Positions 40,924-50,378 are shown, counted from the stretch's first letter. The stretch: DNA of 64,000 nucleotides from DASUKM01 sp036278735 (GCA_036278735.1 DASUKM010000027.1:57194-121193), one strand, 5' to 3'. Notes: generated by a model from the sequence alone, not told the origin. Numbers and translations are program-made.

Positions 40924-42564
40924 TCATCGCCGGACGGTCGCATCGATCAGTTCTCGAATGCGGTACAGGTGGTACTCGCCGTCGACCGTCACGGCAAAGG
41001 CCTGCGGCCGGCGGGGAAAGAAGAGATCGAACCGGTCCACGCGGCGGGCCCGCACCGCGACGACGCTGTCCGGCGGAACCGTGCCGAGCCGCTGCGGTAC
41101 CTGGAAGAGATCGATCGTTTCGATGCGGTCGTGTCGCACCTCGGCCCGCAGCCGCGGGTCCAGATAGAACACGAGCGAGCCCAGGCGGTCGTCGGCGAGA
41201 AACACGTGGGGCGGGAGCTGACCGCGCGCGTTGAAGAAGCGCGCCAGCGCGCGCCCGGAGAGCTGCGGCGCGACCGCGCCGAGCACCACGCTGATCGCCA
41301 CCGTGAACAGCGCCGCGGACGTCCACGCGGTCAGCGCCACCCGGCGCCGCGCCGACGCGCTCCACCCCGTCAGCGCGAGCGGCAGGCAGACGGCGACGCC
41401 GGCGAGCGTCCAGGCGGTCGGCGAAAACGTCACGTCGAAGCGGCTTCCCGCGAACCAAAGTCCGCCGAGCGTCAGCGTGGCCATGACGGCCAGATGCACG
41501 TACACCAACACGCCTGTCGTCCGTCCCTTCGCCTCGAGGCGCCAGGTCCACGCCGCGCCGACGGCGAGCGCCAGTGCCGGGAACAGCGGCAGCGCGTACG
41601 TCGCGAGCTTCGATTCGCCGGCCGTCAGGAACAGAAATCCGATGACGAACCAGATCCACGCCGCGATCGCCGCGGCGCTGCGCCGCGCGTCCAGGATGGC
41701 CGTGCCGATATGGACGGTCCAGGGCAGCGCCCCCGCGAAGACGATCGGCACGTAGTACCACCACGCGCCTTCGGCGTGCGGCTGCGTCGAGGTGAGATAG
41801 CCGCGCAGATGTCGGTCGACGAAGTAATAGTGCAGGTACCCGGGATGCGCGCGCTCCATCGCGACGTACCATGGGGCGGCGACCAGCGCCGCAATCGCCA
41901 GCGCCACGGCGAACACGACCCCCAGCCGCACGGCGCGCCGGGGACGCACCGCCGCAAACGCGACGAGCGCGAATCCCGCGAACGCCACGCCGACGAGTCC
42001 TTTCGTGAGGACGGACAAGCCGAGCGCCACGCCCGCGCCGATCGCATTCGACGCGATCCGCCGCCCCTCGACGATGTGCCACAGGCAGAGTACCGCCAGG
42101 TTGAGGAAGGGGACCAGCGCGATGTCGTGGACCGCCGTCTGGCTGAGCGCGAGCGGCAGCAGCATCGTGCCGTAGACGAGCGCCGTCCCGGCCGGCGCCG
42201 CCGTTCCGAACGTGGTCCCGAGCATCGACCGCGCCAGCAGCCACATCGACAGGATGCCGAGCAGACCAAAGAGGAGCGGCGGGAGGCGCACGGCCGCTTC
42301 GGTCGAGCCGAAGACGCGCAAGGAGGCCGCTTCCGCCCAGAAGAACAGAATGGGTTTGTCGAGGAACGGTTCGCCCAGGAACGTGGGCGTCACGTAGTCG
42401 CCGCGCGCGACCATCTCTTGCGCGATCGCGGCGTGCAGCCCCTCGTCGGGATCGAGCAGCGGCCGCGCCAGCACGAGCGGCAACACCGTGAAGAGCGCCG
42501 CAAGCGCCACGAGCGCCGCCGCCAGCGTCGCCCGCAGACGCCGCTCCGATTCACCCCGATCCAT
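40924..42564 (-). CDS. ArnT/PMT-like glycosyltransferase (GT-C fold)
   Basis: About 546 residues with around 11 membrane helices and a C-terminal soluble domain. The first periplasmic loop has DPDEGLHAAIAQEM and EPFLDKPILFFW, the acidic and KPxL patterns of ArnT-like lipid A aminoarabinose/PMT transferases. It uses a polyprenyl-phosphate sugar. The ATG at 42564 is preferred: a TTG at 42591 lies in the AAAGCCC tract. It is isolated, divergent from hemerythrin. Confidence 0.88.
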   Translation of the reverse strand: MDRGESERRLRATLAAALVALAALFTVLPLVLARPLLDPDEGLHAAIAQEMVARGDYVTPTFLGEPFLDKPILFFWAEAASLRVFGSTEAAVRLPPLLFGLLGILSMWLLARSMLGTTFGTAAPAGTALVYGTMLLPLALSQTAVHDIALVPFLNLAVLCLWHIVEGRRIASNAIGAGVALGLSVLTKGLVGVAFAGFALVAFAAVRPRRAVRLGVVFAVALAIAALVAAPWYVAMERAHPGYLHYYFVDRHLRGYLTSTQPHAEGAWWYYVPIVFAGALPWTVHIGTAILDARRSAAAIAAWIWFVIGFLFLTAGESKLATYALPLFPALALAVGAAWTWRLEAKGRTTGVLVYVHLAVMATLTLGGLWFAGSRFDVTFSPTAWTLAGVAVCLPLALTGWSASARRRVALTAWTSAALFTVAISVVLGAVAPQLSGRALARFFNARGQLPPHVFLADDRLGSLVFYLDPRLRAEVRHDRIETIDLFQVPQRLGTVPPDSVVAVRARRVDRFDLFFPRRPQAFAVTVDGEYHLYRIRELIDATVRR

Positions 42565-42582
42565 GGGCCGCGATCGTAACCC

Positions 42583-42596
42583 AAAGCCCAAAGCCC
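42583..42596. repeat. Third AAAGCCC heptamer pair
   Basis: Two direct copies of AAAGCCC (42583 and 42590) lie between the divergent ArnT-like and hemerythrin genes, the third locus of this word in the window. Confidence 0.8.
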
Positions 42597-42619
42597 GATC
42601 TCCGTGCTACCGTGAAGAC

Positions 42620-43180
42620 ATGCTGATCAAATTGGGACATACGGCCGACCACGGCTTCGACGAGCCGCTCGGGCTGTTGAGCGATTGTCACCGGCGGATC
42701 GAGGGGTTTCTGGGCGCGATGATTGCCGTCGCAGGGCGGGGCCCCGAACTCACGCCGGCCGATCGCGATCTGCTCGAGCGGGCCGTTCGGTACTTCGCGA
42801 CGTCGGCGCCGCGCCACACGGCGGACGAGGAAGACAGCCTCTTTCCGCGGCTGCGCGAGAGCGGCGACGCCGGCGCGCGGGACGCGTTGGCGACAGTGCA
42901 GCGGCTGGAGTCGGATCACCGCGCGGCCGAAACGCGGCACGCCGCCGTCGATCGTCTCGCGACGCAGTGGCTGACGAACGGCACGTTGCCCGCCGCACAA
43001 CTGGCGGAGCTGGCCGAGCAGCTCGAGGCGTTGAAGAAGCTGTACGCGGTCCACATCCACGTCGAGGATCAGGAGCTGTTTCCAGCCGCCGCGCGCGTGC
43101 TGGACGCCGAGCAGCTCCACGAGATCGGGCGCGAGATGGCGGATCGCCGCGGCGTTCCGTTCCGGCCGCCCAATCTCTAG
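42620..43180 (+). CDS. Hemerythrin HHE-domain protein
   Basis: A 186-residue helical protein with the diiron HxxxE patterns His66-Glu70 (PRHTADEED) and His145-Glu149 (VHIHVEDQE), and additional His24 and His100 in the expected helices. It probably binds oxygen, NO or iron. The ATG at 42620 is 24 bases downstream of the heptamer pair. Confidence 0.85.
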   Translation: MLIKLGHTADHGFDEPLGLLSDCHRRIEGFLGAMIAVAGRGPELTPADRDLLERAVRYFATSAPRHTADEEDSLFPRLRESGDAGARDALATVQRLESDHRAAETRHAAVDRLATQWLTNGTLPAAQLAELAEQLEALKKLYAVHIHVEDQELFPAAARVLDAEQLHEIGREMADRRGVPFRPPNL

Positions 43181-43207
43181 GCGGATGGCGCGACGCGGCC
43201 GCGCCGA

Positions 43208-43858
43208 TTACTTGACGATGGGTTCACGGAAGCCGAACACGGCATAGACGTACGACGGCACTCGTCCTTCGTCGTCGCGGCGTGCGGGATCGAACGACCA
43301 CGAGTCGAGCGCCTGCCGGGCCGCGTCGTCGAACGCGCCGCCGGACTGGACGACCCTGATGCCCCGTGTCGACCCGTCCGCCCCCACCTCGGCTTCGAGG
43401 ATCACGACCGCGCTGCCGCGTGCGTTTGGCGAGTAGGGCGGCGCGAGCAGTTCGTGCGGCGATGGCACCTGAGCCGACGCCGCGCCGGTCGTCTGCGGCA
43501 CTTCTCCGATATTCGAGCCGAGGTACAGCGCGGGCGGCCTGAAGACGCCGGCGACGAGCACGTGCGTTTCCACCGACGCGCGGCGGCCGCCCACCTCGTG
43601 CGTCGCGGGCGCGAATCGCCATCCGGACACCGCGTCGGCCAGCAGATCGCCGAACGGCGGCGTCACCCGCAGCCGATCGACACGCGTCACCACGCCGTCG
43701 GTGCCGACGGTCGCTTCGAGCAGGACCTGGCCGCCGCCGACGGTTTGCGTCGGCTGCTCGAAGGCCGGCGCGGCGGTAAGCCGCGCTGGAACGAATGACG
43801 GCTCGACGGCGGCCCCGATCACGAGGGCGCCGGCCAGAGCGATCCACGTCGCCCGCAT
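43208..43858 (-). CDS. Secreted protein with two TonB C-terminal-like domains
   Basis: A 216-residue protein with a signal peptide (TWIALAGALVIGAAVEP). Both halves carry TonB-C-type units: LLEATVGTDGVVTRV with GWRFAPA, and VVILEAEVGADGSTRGI with LDSWSFDPA. It lacks the proline-rich linker and the N-terminal anchor of TonB, so it is a free periplasmic TonB-C protein. Confidence 0.82.
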   Translation of the reverse strand: MRATWIALAGALVIGAAVEPSFVPARLTAAPAFEQPTQTVGGGQVLLEATVGTDGVVTRVDRLRVTPPFGDLLADAVSGWRFAPATHEVGGRRASVETHVLVAGVFRPPALYLGSNIGEVPQTTGAASAQVPSPHELLAPPYSPNARGSAVVILEAEVGADGSTRGIRVVQSGGAFDDAARQALDSWSFDPARRDDEGRVPSYVYAVFGFREPIVK

Positions 43859-43892
43859 CGCTACCAGTGTGCCATGCGGCGCGCGCGGACGC

Positions 43893-44022
43893 GAATCTGA
43901 CCCCTGGCCGGCCGTACCGGGTGCGAGGAGTGCACCACGCCATCACGTCTGGCGAGCCTCCCGCGCGTGCCCGTTCTGTCCTCTAACGAGGACGAAAACG
44001 CAAAAAACAAGATCTGACCCCC
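43893..44022. repeat. REP-like element bounded by ATCTGACCCC direct repeats
   Basis: AATCTGACCCCTGGCCGG (near 43894) and GATCTGACCCCCGGC (near 44011) are direct repeats about 117 bases apart. Between them are GTCCTC-TAAC-GAGGAC, a six-pair hairpin, and an A-rich run. This looks like the GGGGTCAGATC-type REP remnants linked with REP-associated tyrosine transposases; no such transposase is in the window. Confidence 0.45.
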
Positions 44023-44024
44023 GG

Positions 44025-44720
44025 CTACCGGCCGGTGGTCGCGACGGTCTGGTGCGCCAGCGTGGTCATGAAACTGCGCGCGGCCGCCGGAACCGTGACG
44101 GGGCCGCCCGAGAGAATCTGGCGCGCCGTGGCATTGGGGCCGTACGTCGCGTGGTTGGCGTCCTCGTCCGGATGGAGCACGCCGCCCGTGATGTCCACTC
44201 CCGCGAAGAGCCCACGGGAGTCCGAATACGACAGAATCTCGGCCGACATCTGCGCATCGGTTTCCGCACGCGTCGTGCGGCCGACCGGTCCGGCCGAGGC
44301 GGACGCGTCGCCGCCGAGCACCACCTTGTCCTGCAGCAGCTTCTCCATGCCGCGGTGGTTCATCACGAGCAGCACGAGGTCGATCTCCTCGGCGCCCACC
44401 TGAAAGCCCCAGCTCCCCTTCTCGAGTTCGATGAAGGCGGGGGCCGTCCACTGGCCGTTGTGCCGGCAGCTCACCACGCCCCTGCCGTACTCGCCGCCCA
44501 CCACGAACGCGGCCTTCTTCACCGACGGAATCACGGCGACGCACGCCGCCTGATTCCACAGATTCGCCGGAATGCTCTTGTCGGGGTTCGCTCGCATGGT
44601 CGTCAATACGGTCGAGGCTTCTTTGAGCCGGTGAACGGTATCCGAGGTCGGCGGCATCTGGGCGGACGCGGCCACGGATGTCGCCAGCACGGCCGCCACG
44701 CCGAAGATCAACAGTCGCAT
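44025..44720 (-). CDS. SYLF-domain (Ysc84) lipid-binding protein
   Basis: A 231-residue secreted protein, signal peptide LLIFGVAAVLATSVAASA. The SYLF region shows IPSVKKAAFVVGGEYGRGVV, GSWGFQVGAEEIDLVLL and DASASAGPVGR, typical of Ysc84-family phosphoinositide-binding or barrel-like proteins. GGAGGT precedes the ATG. It is divergent from the SSS symporter. Confidence 0.85.
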   Translation of the reverse strand: MRLLIFGVAAVLATSVAASAQMPPTSDTVHRLKEASTVLTTMRANPDKSIPANLWNQAACVAVIPSVKKAAFVVGGEYGRGVVSCRHNGQWTAPAFIELEKGSWGFQVGAEEIDLVLLVMNHRGMEKLLQDKVVLGGDASASAGPVGRTTRAETDAQMSAEILSYSDSRGLFAGVDITGGVLHPDEDANHATYGPNATARQILSGGPVTVPAAARSFMTTLAHQTVATTGR

Positions 44721-44791
44721 GACATACCTCCGCCGCCGACCGGTGCAAGAAAGTTACCGGATGGGCCTTCTTGCGGTATCGTGAGCACCCG

Positions 44792-46294
44792 ATGGGCTTC
44801 TCGGCCATTGACTACGTCGTCCTCGCGGTCTACCTCGTCGGCATCACGATCTTCGGCGCCCGCTTCCGCCGGACGCAGCGGTCGGTGTCCGACTATTTCA
44901 TCGGGACGCGCACGATCTCCTGGTGGGTGATCAGCCTCTCGATCGTCGCGACCGAGACGAGCACGCTGACGCTGATCGGTGTGCCGGCGATCGCGTTCGC
45001 CCACTACGCCCGCCCCGAGCAGGGGGGCAACCTGACCTACCTGCAGGTGGTGATCGGCTACATCATCGCGCGCGTGATCATTGCGTGGCTGTTCATCCCC
45101 GCCTACTTCCAGGGGGAAATGCTGACGGCGTATGAACTGCTGAACCGGCGCTTCGGGCCGGGCGCCAAGCACTACACGGCCTCGCTGTTCCTGATCATGC
45201 GGCCGCTCGCCGAAGGGGTGCGGGTGTTCGCCGCGTCGCTCGTGCTGAGCGCGGTGATCTCGGCCACACTTTCCAACGTGCCGCACCTCTGGGTCTGGTC
45301 GGTCATCATCGTCGGGCTGCTGACGCTGGTGTACACGTTCGAGGGGGGCATCGCCGCGGTCATCTGGACCGATCTGATCCAGCTCGTCATCTACATCGCG
45401 GGATCGCTGCTGGCGGGCTGGCAGCTGATGCACCTGGTGCCCGGCGGCTGGCCGACGATTGTCCGCGAGGCCGCCGCCGCCGGCAAGTTCCAGGCGATTT
45501 CGTTCTCCTGGGATTTCACCGTTCCGTTCACCTTCTGGGCGGGCGTGATTGGCGGCACGTTCCTGACGATGGCGTCGCACGGCACGGACCAACTGCTCGT
45601 GCAGCGGCTCCTCGCGTGCCGCAACGCGCGCGACAGCCAGAAGGCGATCGTGCTGAGCGGGTTCGTCGTCTTCGCGCAGTTCGCCTTGTTCCTGGTCATC
45701 GGCTTGATGCTGTACGCGTACTACCAGTTCCACCCGATGCCGCCGATTGCCACGACCGACGAGATCTTTCCGGCCTTCATCGTGCGAAGCCTGCCGCACG
45801 GCATCTCGGGTCTGGTGATCGCGGCGATCTTCGCGGCCGCGATGTCGAACCTGAGCGGCTCGCTCAATTCACTCGCGTCGACGACGGTGATCGACTTTTA
45901 TGCGCCGCTCAGGGGCACGCGCGTGACCGAGGCGCAACTGCTGCGCCTGTCGCGCTGGCTCACGGCCGCCTGGGGCGTGCTGCTGATCGGGATCGCGCTG
46001 CTCGCGCGCGGCTGGGGGTCGGTGTTCACCACGGGCCTGACGATTGCGTCGATCGTTCAAGGTCCGATGCTCGGGACGTTCCTGCTCGCGCTGCTGACCC
46101 GGCGCGCCAACCAGACGGGGGTGATCGTCGGGACGACGTGCTCGCTCGGGTGCATGCTCGGGATCCGCCTCGCGACGCCGCTCGCGTGGACGTGGTATGT
46201 GCTCGTGGGCACCGTCGTCGCGTTTGCGACGGGCTACGCGGCGAGTCTGATGACGGCGCGGCGCGCGGCGCTGGCCGCACCCGGCCGGGGCTGA
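44792..46294 (+). CDS. Sodium:solute symporter (SSS/SGLT family)
   Basis: About 500 residues with 13 membrane helices. Key segments: VSDYFIGTRTISWW, SIVATETSTLTLIG, YTFEGGIAAVIWTDLIQL and SHGTDQLLVQRLLACR, as in SSS transporters with a sodium site. The ATG at 44792 is where the family starts; a TTG at 44771 is unlikely. The substrate is unknown. Confidence 0.87.
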   Translation: MGFSAIDYVVLAVYLVGITIFGARFRRTQRSVSDYFIGTRTISWWVISLSIVATETSTLTLIGVPAIAFAHYARPEQGGNLTYLQVVIGYIIARVIIAWLFIPAYFQGEMLTAYELLNRRFGPGAKHYTASLFLIMRPLAEGVRVFAASLVLSAVISATLSNVPHLWVWSVIIVGLLTLVYTFEGGIAAVIWTDLIQLVIYIAGSLLAGWQLMHLVPGGWPTIVREAAAAGKFQAISFSWDFTVPFTFWAGVIGGTFLTMASHGTDQLLVQRLLACRNARDSQKAIVLSGFVVFAQFALFLVIGLMLYAYYQFHPMPPIATTDEIFPAFIVRSLPHGISGLVIAAIFAAAMSNLSGSLNSLASTTVIDFYAPLRGTRVTEAQLLRLSRWLTAAWGVLLIGIALLARGWGSVFTTGLTIASIVQGPMLGTFLLALLTRRANQTGVIVGTTCSLGCMLGIRLATPLAWTWYVLVGTVVAFATGYAASLMTARRAALAAPGRG

Positions 46295-46388
46295 CCTCGA
46301 CATCGTCCCGGCCGCGTGAGACAATGGAACTCTTCCACGGGTATTCATCGCTGTTTCCACGCTGAATCCCGACGCAGCGGAGGGTGCC

Positions 46389-46625
46389 ATGGTGAACCGA
46401 TCTCGGCCCACTCAATCGAAGCGCGCGCGCGAGCGTGCGCAGACGGAGAAACGCAACCAGAAGCTGGCCAAGCGGGAGGAATCGAAGCAGCGCCGTGCGA
46501 ACACGCATCGGGTCGACACGGGCGAAGATCCGGATATTGCGGGGATTATCCCCGGTCCGCAGCCGTCCCCCTACGGCGACGAGTTCCTCGACGACGTCCC
46601 CGCCGACGATGCGGTCGAGGAGTGA
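46389..46625 (+). CDS. Small highly charged hypothetical protein
   Basis: A 78-residue protein: Lys/Arg/Glu/Gln-rich helix (ARERAQTEKRNQKLAKREE) followed by an acidic, Pro-rich tail. GGAGGG upstream of the ATG supports translation. No family recognised; likely nucleic-acid associated given the basic half, but this is inference. Confidence 0.55.
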   Translation: MVNRSRPTQSKRARERAQTEKRNQKLAKREESKQRRANTHRVDTGEDPDIAGIIPGPQPSPYGDEFLDDVPADDAVEE

Positions 46626-46641
46626 CACGCCACCTGCTGCC

Positions 46642-47010
46642 TCAGACGTCGAATCCGACGCACCGGAGCTCCGGAACCAGGTTCTGCTCGATCGAGACAT
46701 CGAGCTGGTCGATCAACACGGGTTCCAGGTCGCGCAACACAGGTTCCAGGTCGATCAACACGGGTGTCAGGTCGCGGCGGAGTCGAGTCTGACGCGCGGC
46801 CTTCAGGGTCCAGACGCGCTGCCGCAGCCGGCCGACCGCCGGTTCGATGGGGGCGCGGCCGGTGAACGCGTCGACGAGGTCCTGCGCGAGCCGCCGCAAC
46901 TGGTCCCGCGAGTCTCCGTCGGGCAGGGCGGTGGCCTTGTTCGTGACGTCGCTCAGCGCGGCGGTGATCCGGCCGAACTGATCGCCGGCGGCGCCGTTCG
47001 TCATCGCCAT
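46642..47010 (-). CDS. Hypothetical helical protein, last gene of the three-gene zinc-ribbon operon
   Basis: About 122 residues, all helical, with a near-repeat DLEPVLRDLEPVLID. The ATG at 47010 overlaps the zinc-ribbon gene stop by ten bases. No known domain. Confidence 0.55.
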   Translation of the reverse strand: MAMTNGAAGDQFGRITAALSDVTNKATALPDGDSRDQLRRLAQDLVDAFTGRAPIEPAVGRLRQRVWTLKAARQTRLRRDLTPVLIDLEPVLRDLEPVLIDQLDVSIEQNLVPELRCVGFDV

Positions 47011-47183
47011 GGCGCGCCACCGTGCCGGCGGTCCGCGTTCCAGACTTCGCCGCACGCGCGGCAGCGCCAGTACGTCGTCTTGTCGACCGCTTTGCTGGTC
47101 GTGACGATGTCGTTCGACCGGCAGACCGGGCACCGCGCGGGCGGTGCGCTCGGTTCCTGGGTATCGGGTGCGAGGTGGCGCAT
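47001..47183 (-). CDS. Zinc-ribbon small protein
   Basis: A 60-residue protein with a CPVC (18-21) and a CRAC (41-44) pair, the four-Cys zinc ribbon. It starts six bases after the stop of the 76-aa membrane protein gene and overlaps the downstream gene by ten bases. Binds zinc; role unknown, possibly a nucleic-acid or protein adaptor. Confidence 0.7.
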   Translation of the reverse strand: MRHLAPDTQEPSAPPARCPVCRSNDIVTTSKAVDKTTYWRCRACGEVWNADRRHGGAPWR

Positions 47184-47189
47184 GGGGCT

Positions 47190-47420
47190 CTACCGCCGGG
47201 CCGACGGATTCTCGACGTCGTACAGCACGTGGGCGATCGAACGGGTCGGCTGCGCGCGACCGATGACCACCACCGAGAACCCGCCCAGAAAGAGGACCGT
47301 CGCCGCCGTCCAGGCGAAGGCGACGGTCGAAAGGACGTGCGGGACCAGACCCAGCCAGATGCCGGCGGCGACGAACAGGGAGAACGCGACGATCGCGCCC
47401 GTATTGAAATACGTCAGCAT
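47190..47420 (-). CDS. Small membrane protein (two helices)
   Basis: A 76-residue protein with helices at about 8-28 and 34-53 and a short cytoplasmic tail (ending VENPSARR). GGAG upstream supports the ATG at 47420. First gene of the three-gene operon, divergent from the radical SAM gene. Confidence 0.62.
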   Translation of the reverse strand: MLTYFNTGAIVAFSLFVAAGIWLGLVPHVLSTVAFAWTAATVLFLGGFSVVVIGRAQPTRSIAHVLYDVENPSARR

Positions 47421-47596
47421 GTCAGCTCCAAGCGTCCAAGACGCCACAGATCGCGGTTGCCGGACGCGCGCCCGGAACGAAAGAGCAGAGGCGCCCGCGC
47501 GAGGCGCATCGACCGAAATGGCCAGGAAGTTGGGCCGTCGGCGCGCGCCGGATGGCCGGGCGCGGGATGACGTTGGAAAGCTCAGCTCGGTGGCGG

Positions 47597-47624
47597 TTGC
47601 CAAGCAGTACTATACACCTATACG
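47597..47624 (+). promoter_or_regulatory. Candidate sigma-70 type promoter for radical SAM gene
   Basis: TTGCCA (47597-47602, five of six to TTGACA) and TATACG (47619-47624, four of six to TATAAT) with a 16-base spacer. It lies 70 bases ahead of the ATG at 47694 in an unusually AT-rich patch. Not tested. Confidence 0.4.
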
Positions 47625-47693
47625 ACGCTCGCGCCGGCGCGTTCGGCCTGGCCCGCGGGGCGACGCACGCTCACTTCTGGGGGACACTCGCGC

Positions 47694-49238
47694 ATGAGTA
47701 TTCATTTGATCAATCCGAGCCACATCTCCTTCGGTATCGGTGTGATCACGCCGCGCTGGCTGTACGTCCTGGCCGCGGCGACACCGGACGAGTTCGGCCA
47801 GCCGGTGTTGACCGACGAAACGCTCGAACAGCTGGACCCGTCGATCGTCCGCGCTGGCGACATCGCGGGGATCGGCATCCATACCGGCAACGCGCTGCGT
47901 GGATACGAGCTGGGACGGCGGCTGCGGGCCGCCGGCGTGACGGTGGTGTACGGCGGCATTCACGCGACGCTCTATCCCGACGAAGCCTTCGAGCTGGGGG
48001 GGGCCGATGCCGTCGTGAGCGGCGACGGCGACGCCGTCTGGCCGCAGGTGCTGGCCGACTGCACCGCCGGCCGGCTGCAGAAGCGCTACGATGGCGGGCG
48101 GATCGAAGGCGGCGACTTCCTGCAGGGGCGCTGGGATCTGCTCCCGCACGGGAAGTACATGTGGGCGTCGGTCCAGACGGTACGCGGGTGCCCGAAGCAT
48201 TGCTCGTTCTGCTCCGTGTGGCGGACCGACGGACAGAAGCCGCGGCAGCGCGGCGTCGACGCCGTGGTCGAGGAAATCGTGGATCTGCGGCGCCGCGGGT
48301 TCCGGTTCATCGCCCTGGCCGACGACAATTTCTATCCCGTGACCCTCGAAGATCTCCGGATGGCGTCGCGGCGCAGCGATCCCTCGCAGCTCGCGCGGCT
48401 GCAGGCGGCGCGCGACGAGCGCATGTCGCTGATGGCCAAACTCGCGCAGCTTCCCAACGACATGGTGTTCTTCACGCAGATCACGATGGAGGCAGCCGAG
48501 GATCCCGACTTCCTCGACGCGATGCGGCACGCGCACATCAAGGGGGCGCTGGTCGGCGTCGAGGCGGTCACGCCGGAAGGTCTGAAGGACGTCTACAAGG
48601 ATTTCAACAAGAGCGGCGACGCCCTCGTCGAGCGCCTGCGCGCGTTCCGCCGCCACGGCGTGCACGTGCTCGGCTCGTTCATCTTTGGCTTGCCGAGCGA
48701 CAGGCCCGAGACCTTCGACGCGACGCTCGCCGTCGCCGAGCGCGCCGACCTGACGTTCGCGCAGTTCGTCATGCTGACGCCGTTTCCGGGCACGCTCGAT
48801 TTCGCGAGCTGGGAAAAGGCCCAGGGTGCGGCACCGGCCAACGTCGGCGGCGTCCCCGTGACGCGCCACTGGCTGATCCCGCAGGCACAGCGGCCGAAGA
48901 TGTACATGCAGCATCCGGTCATGAGCGCCGACGAGATCCGGCGGCGCACGCAGCGCGTGTGGGACGAGTTCTACAGCTTCCGCCAGATCTGGGCGCGTGC
49001 CGGCGCTGTCGAATCGCTGAAGTCGCGGCTGGCGTTCGTGCTGATTTCCAAGATCTACCGGCAGATGTACGCGAACACCGGCATCGCGACCGACAGCGCG
49101 CGCGTGACGCGCTCGACCCGCTGGGTGCGCCTGCTCGCCAGGCCCTGCCAGCGTCTGTTCGCCGGCCGTCCCGATCCCTCGTTCTCGCTGCCGGCGTCGG
49201 GCCCCGCGGAACTGGCGATCGCGGGGTCGGCGGAGTAG
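47694..49238 (+). CDS. B12-binding radical SAM protein
   Basis: A 514-residue enzyme. The N-terminal 135 residues look like a B12-binding Rossmann domain (GIGIHTGNALRGYELGRRL, VVYGGIHATLYP). The radical SAM cluster is GCPKHCSFC (Cys166, Cys170, Cys173), then a TIM barrel with GALVGVEAVTPEGL and GSFIFGLPSD. The architecture is that of the HpnJ-type or methylthio/methyltransferase groups; the substrate is unknown. The ATG is preceded by a GGGGGA. Confidence 0.88.
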   Translation: MSIHLINPSHISFGIGVITPRWLYVLAAATPDEFGQPVLTDETLEQLDPSIVRAGDIAGIGIHTGNALRGYELGRRLRAAGVTVVYGGIHATLYPDEAFELGGADAVVSGDGDAVWPQVLADCTAGRLQKRYDGGRIEGGDFLQGRWDLLPHGKYMWASVQTVRGCPKHCSFCSVWRTDGQKPRQRGVDAVVEEIVDLRRRGFRFIALADDNFYPVTLEDLRMASRRSDPSQLARLQAARDERMSLMAKLAQLPNDMVFFTQITMEAAEDPDFLDAMRHAHIKGALVGVEAVTPEGLKDVYKDFNKSGDALVERLRAFRRHGVHVLGSFIFGLPSDRPETFDATLAVAERADLTFAQFVMLTPFPGTLDFASWEKAQGAAPANVGGVPVTRHWLIPQAQRPKMYMQHPVMSADEIRRRTQRVWDEFYSFRQIWARAGAVESLKSRLAFVLISKIYRQMYANTGIATDSARVTRSTRWVRLLARPCQRLFAGRPDPSFSLPASGPAELAIAGSAE

Positions 49239-49327
49239 GACGTCCGCGGCGCCCCCCGGCCGCAGAAGCGAGACCCGGAAGCCGCAGCTCGAGCCTCGGG
49301 GCGGACGCTCGAGGTGCCCCGGGTTGC

Positions 49328-50191
49328 TCAGGATCGGGAAGGGGCGGCGGAGCCGATACGCGCGCGGCGTTTGACGCGCGTCTCGGCCGCGAAGTACGAC
49401 CCCAGCACCAGCGCGATCGCCAGCGCCTGCGCCACGAGCCCCTCGACGGTCGGGAAGATCGAGAACCACAGCTCCATCCAGCCCGGGATGTGTTCCTCGA
49501 GCCAGGGCACCGCCGTCGTCGGAAGCCAGTGCGCCTGCTGCATCTCCTGCGCCTGTTCCCCCACCATCACGAACAGCACCATCGCCAGCAGCACGCCGGT
49601 CGCGATCAGCATCTTCTTGTACGGCAGGTGACGCTGCAGGGCGAACGTCAACACGCCGACGACGATCGTCAAGGCGAGCCCGACATAGAGACCCGGCATG
49701 GTGGCGCCGGCGCCGAGGCGCAGGCGATAGCTCTGGAGAAACAGCACGACCTCGACGCCCTCACGATAGAGCGAGGTGAAGCCGAGCAGTCCGAGTCCGA
49801 TGACCAGCCGCGCGCTCCACCCGCGGCCGTCGGGCCGGGCGAGCAGCCGGCGTTTCTTGTCGGTGTGGAGCGAGATCCAGCCCGTCCAGTACAGCTTGTG
49901 GAAGAACCAGTTCATCACGACGAGCAGCACGCAGACCGCCAGCAGACCGGTCGCGGCCTGCACCTGCAGGGCCGGCAGGACTTCGGTCAGGTCGTCGATG
50001 ATCTGAATCGCGACGTTCCACGTCAGCACCGTTGCGGCGAAGGCGATGAGCGCGCCGAGCAGGATGGGACGCCGGTAGCGGGCATTGGCGCCGGTCAGAC
50101 CCGCGCAGATGGCGGCCAGGACCAGGATGCACTCGAGCCCTTCGCGGAACACGAGGATCGCGATGCTCACGCTGGGAACCGTCGCGGTCAT
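49328..50191 (-). CDS. FTR1-family iron permease
   Basis: A 287-residue membrane protein with seven helices and the iron-binding REGLE (16-20) and REGVE (143-147), both required in FTR1/EfeU. A partner ferroxidase is not seen here. C-terminal tail basic. Confidence 0.9.
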   Translation of the reverse strand: MTATVPSVSIAILVFREGLECILVLAAICAGLTGANARYRRPILLGALIAFAATVLTWNVAIQIIDDLTEVLPALQVQAATGLLAVCVLLVVMNWFFHKLYWTGWISLHTDKKRRLLARPDGRGWSARLVIGLGLLGFTSLYREGVEVVLFLQSYRLRLGAGATMPGLYVGLALTIVVGVLTFALQRHLPYKKMLIATGVLLAMVLFVMVGEQAQEMQQAHWLPTTAVPWLEEHIPGWMELWFSIFPTVEGLVAQALAIALVLGSYFAAETRVKRRARIGSAAPSRS

Positions 50192-50249
50192 GCGCCGCCT
50201 CGAGTCGTGCGTCGCGAGGTCCTCACGGGCACGGCCGCCGTCGCTCCGC

Positions 50250-50271
50250 CCCCGCCGGATCGCGGCGGGGC
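50250..50271. other. GC-rich hairpin between RNB and FTR1 genes
   Basis: CCCCGCCG (50251-50258) pairs with CGGCGGGG (50264-50271) around GATCG. It lies about 108 bases after the RNB stop on the minus strand and about 60 upstream of the FTR1 start. It may end the RNB transcript or control FTR1; no T-run. Confidence 0.45.
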
Positions 50272-50378
50272 GTGGTCCATGTCAGTGCAGGCGCCAAGCC
50301 TGACCCGGGGTGCATCGTCTAAGCATACGTCGGGAGGGGCGCGCGTGGCCCGCGAGGGCCCATGACGCCGGCGTGCGC

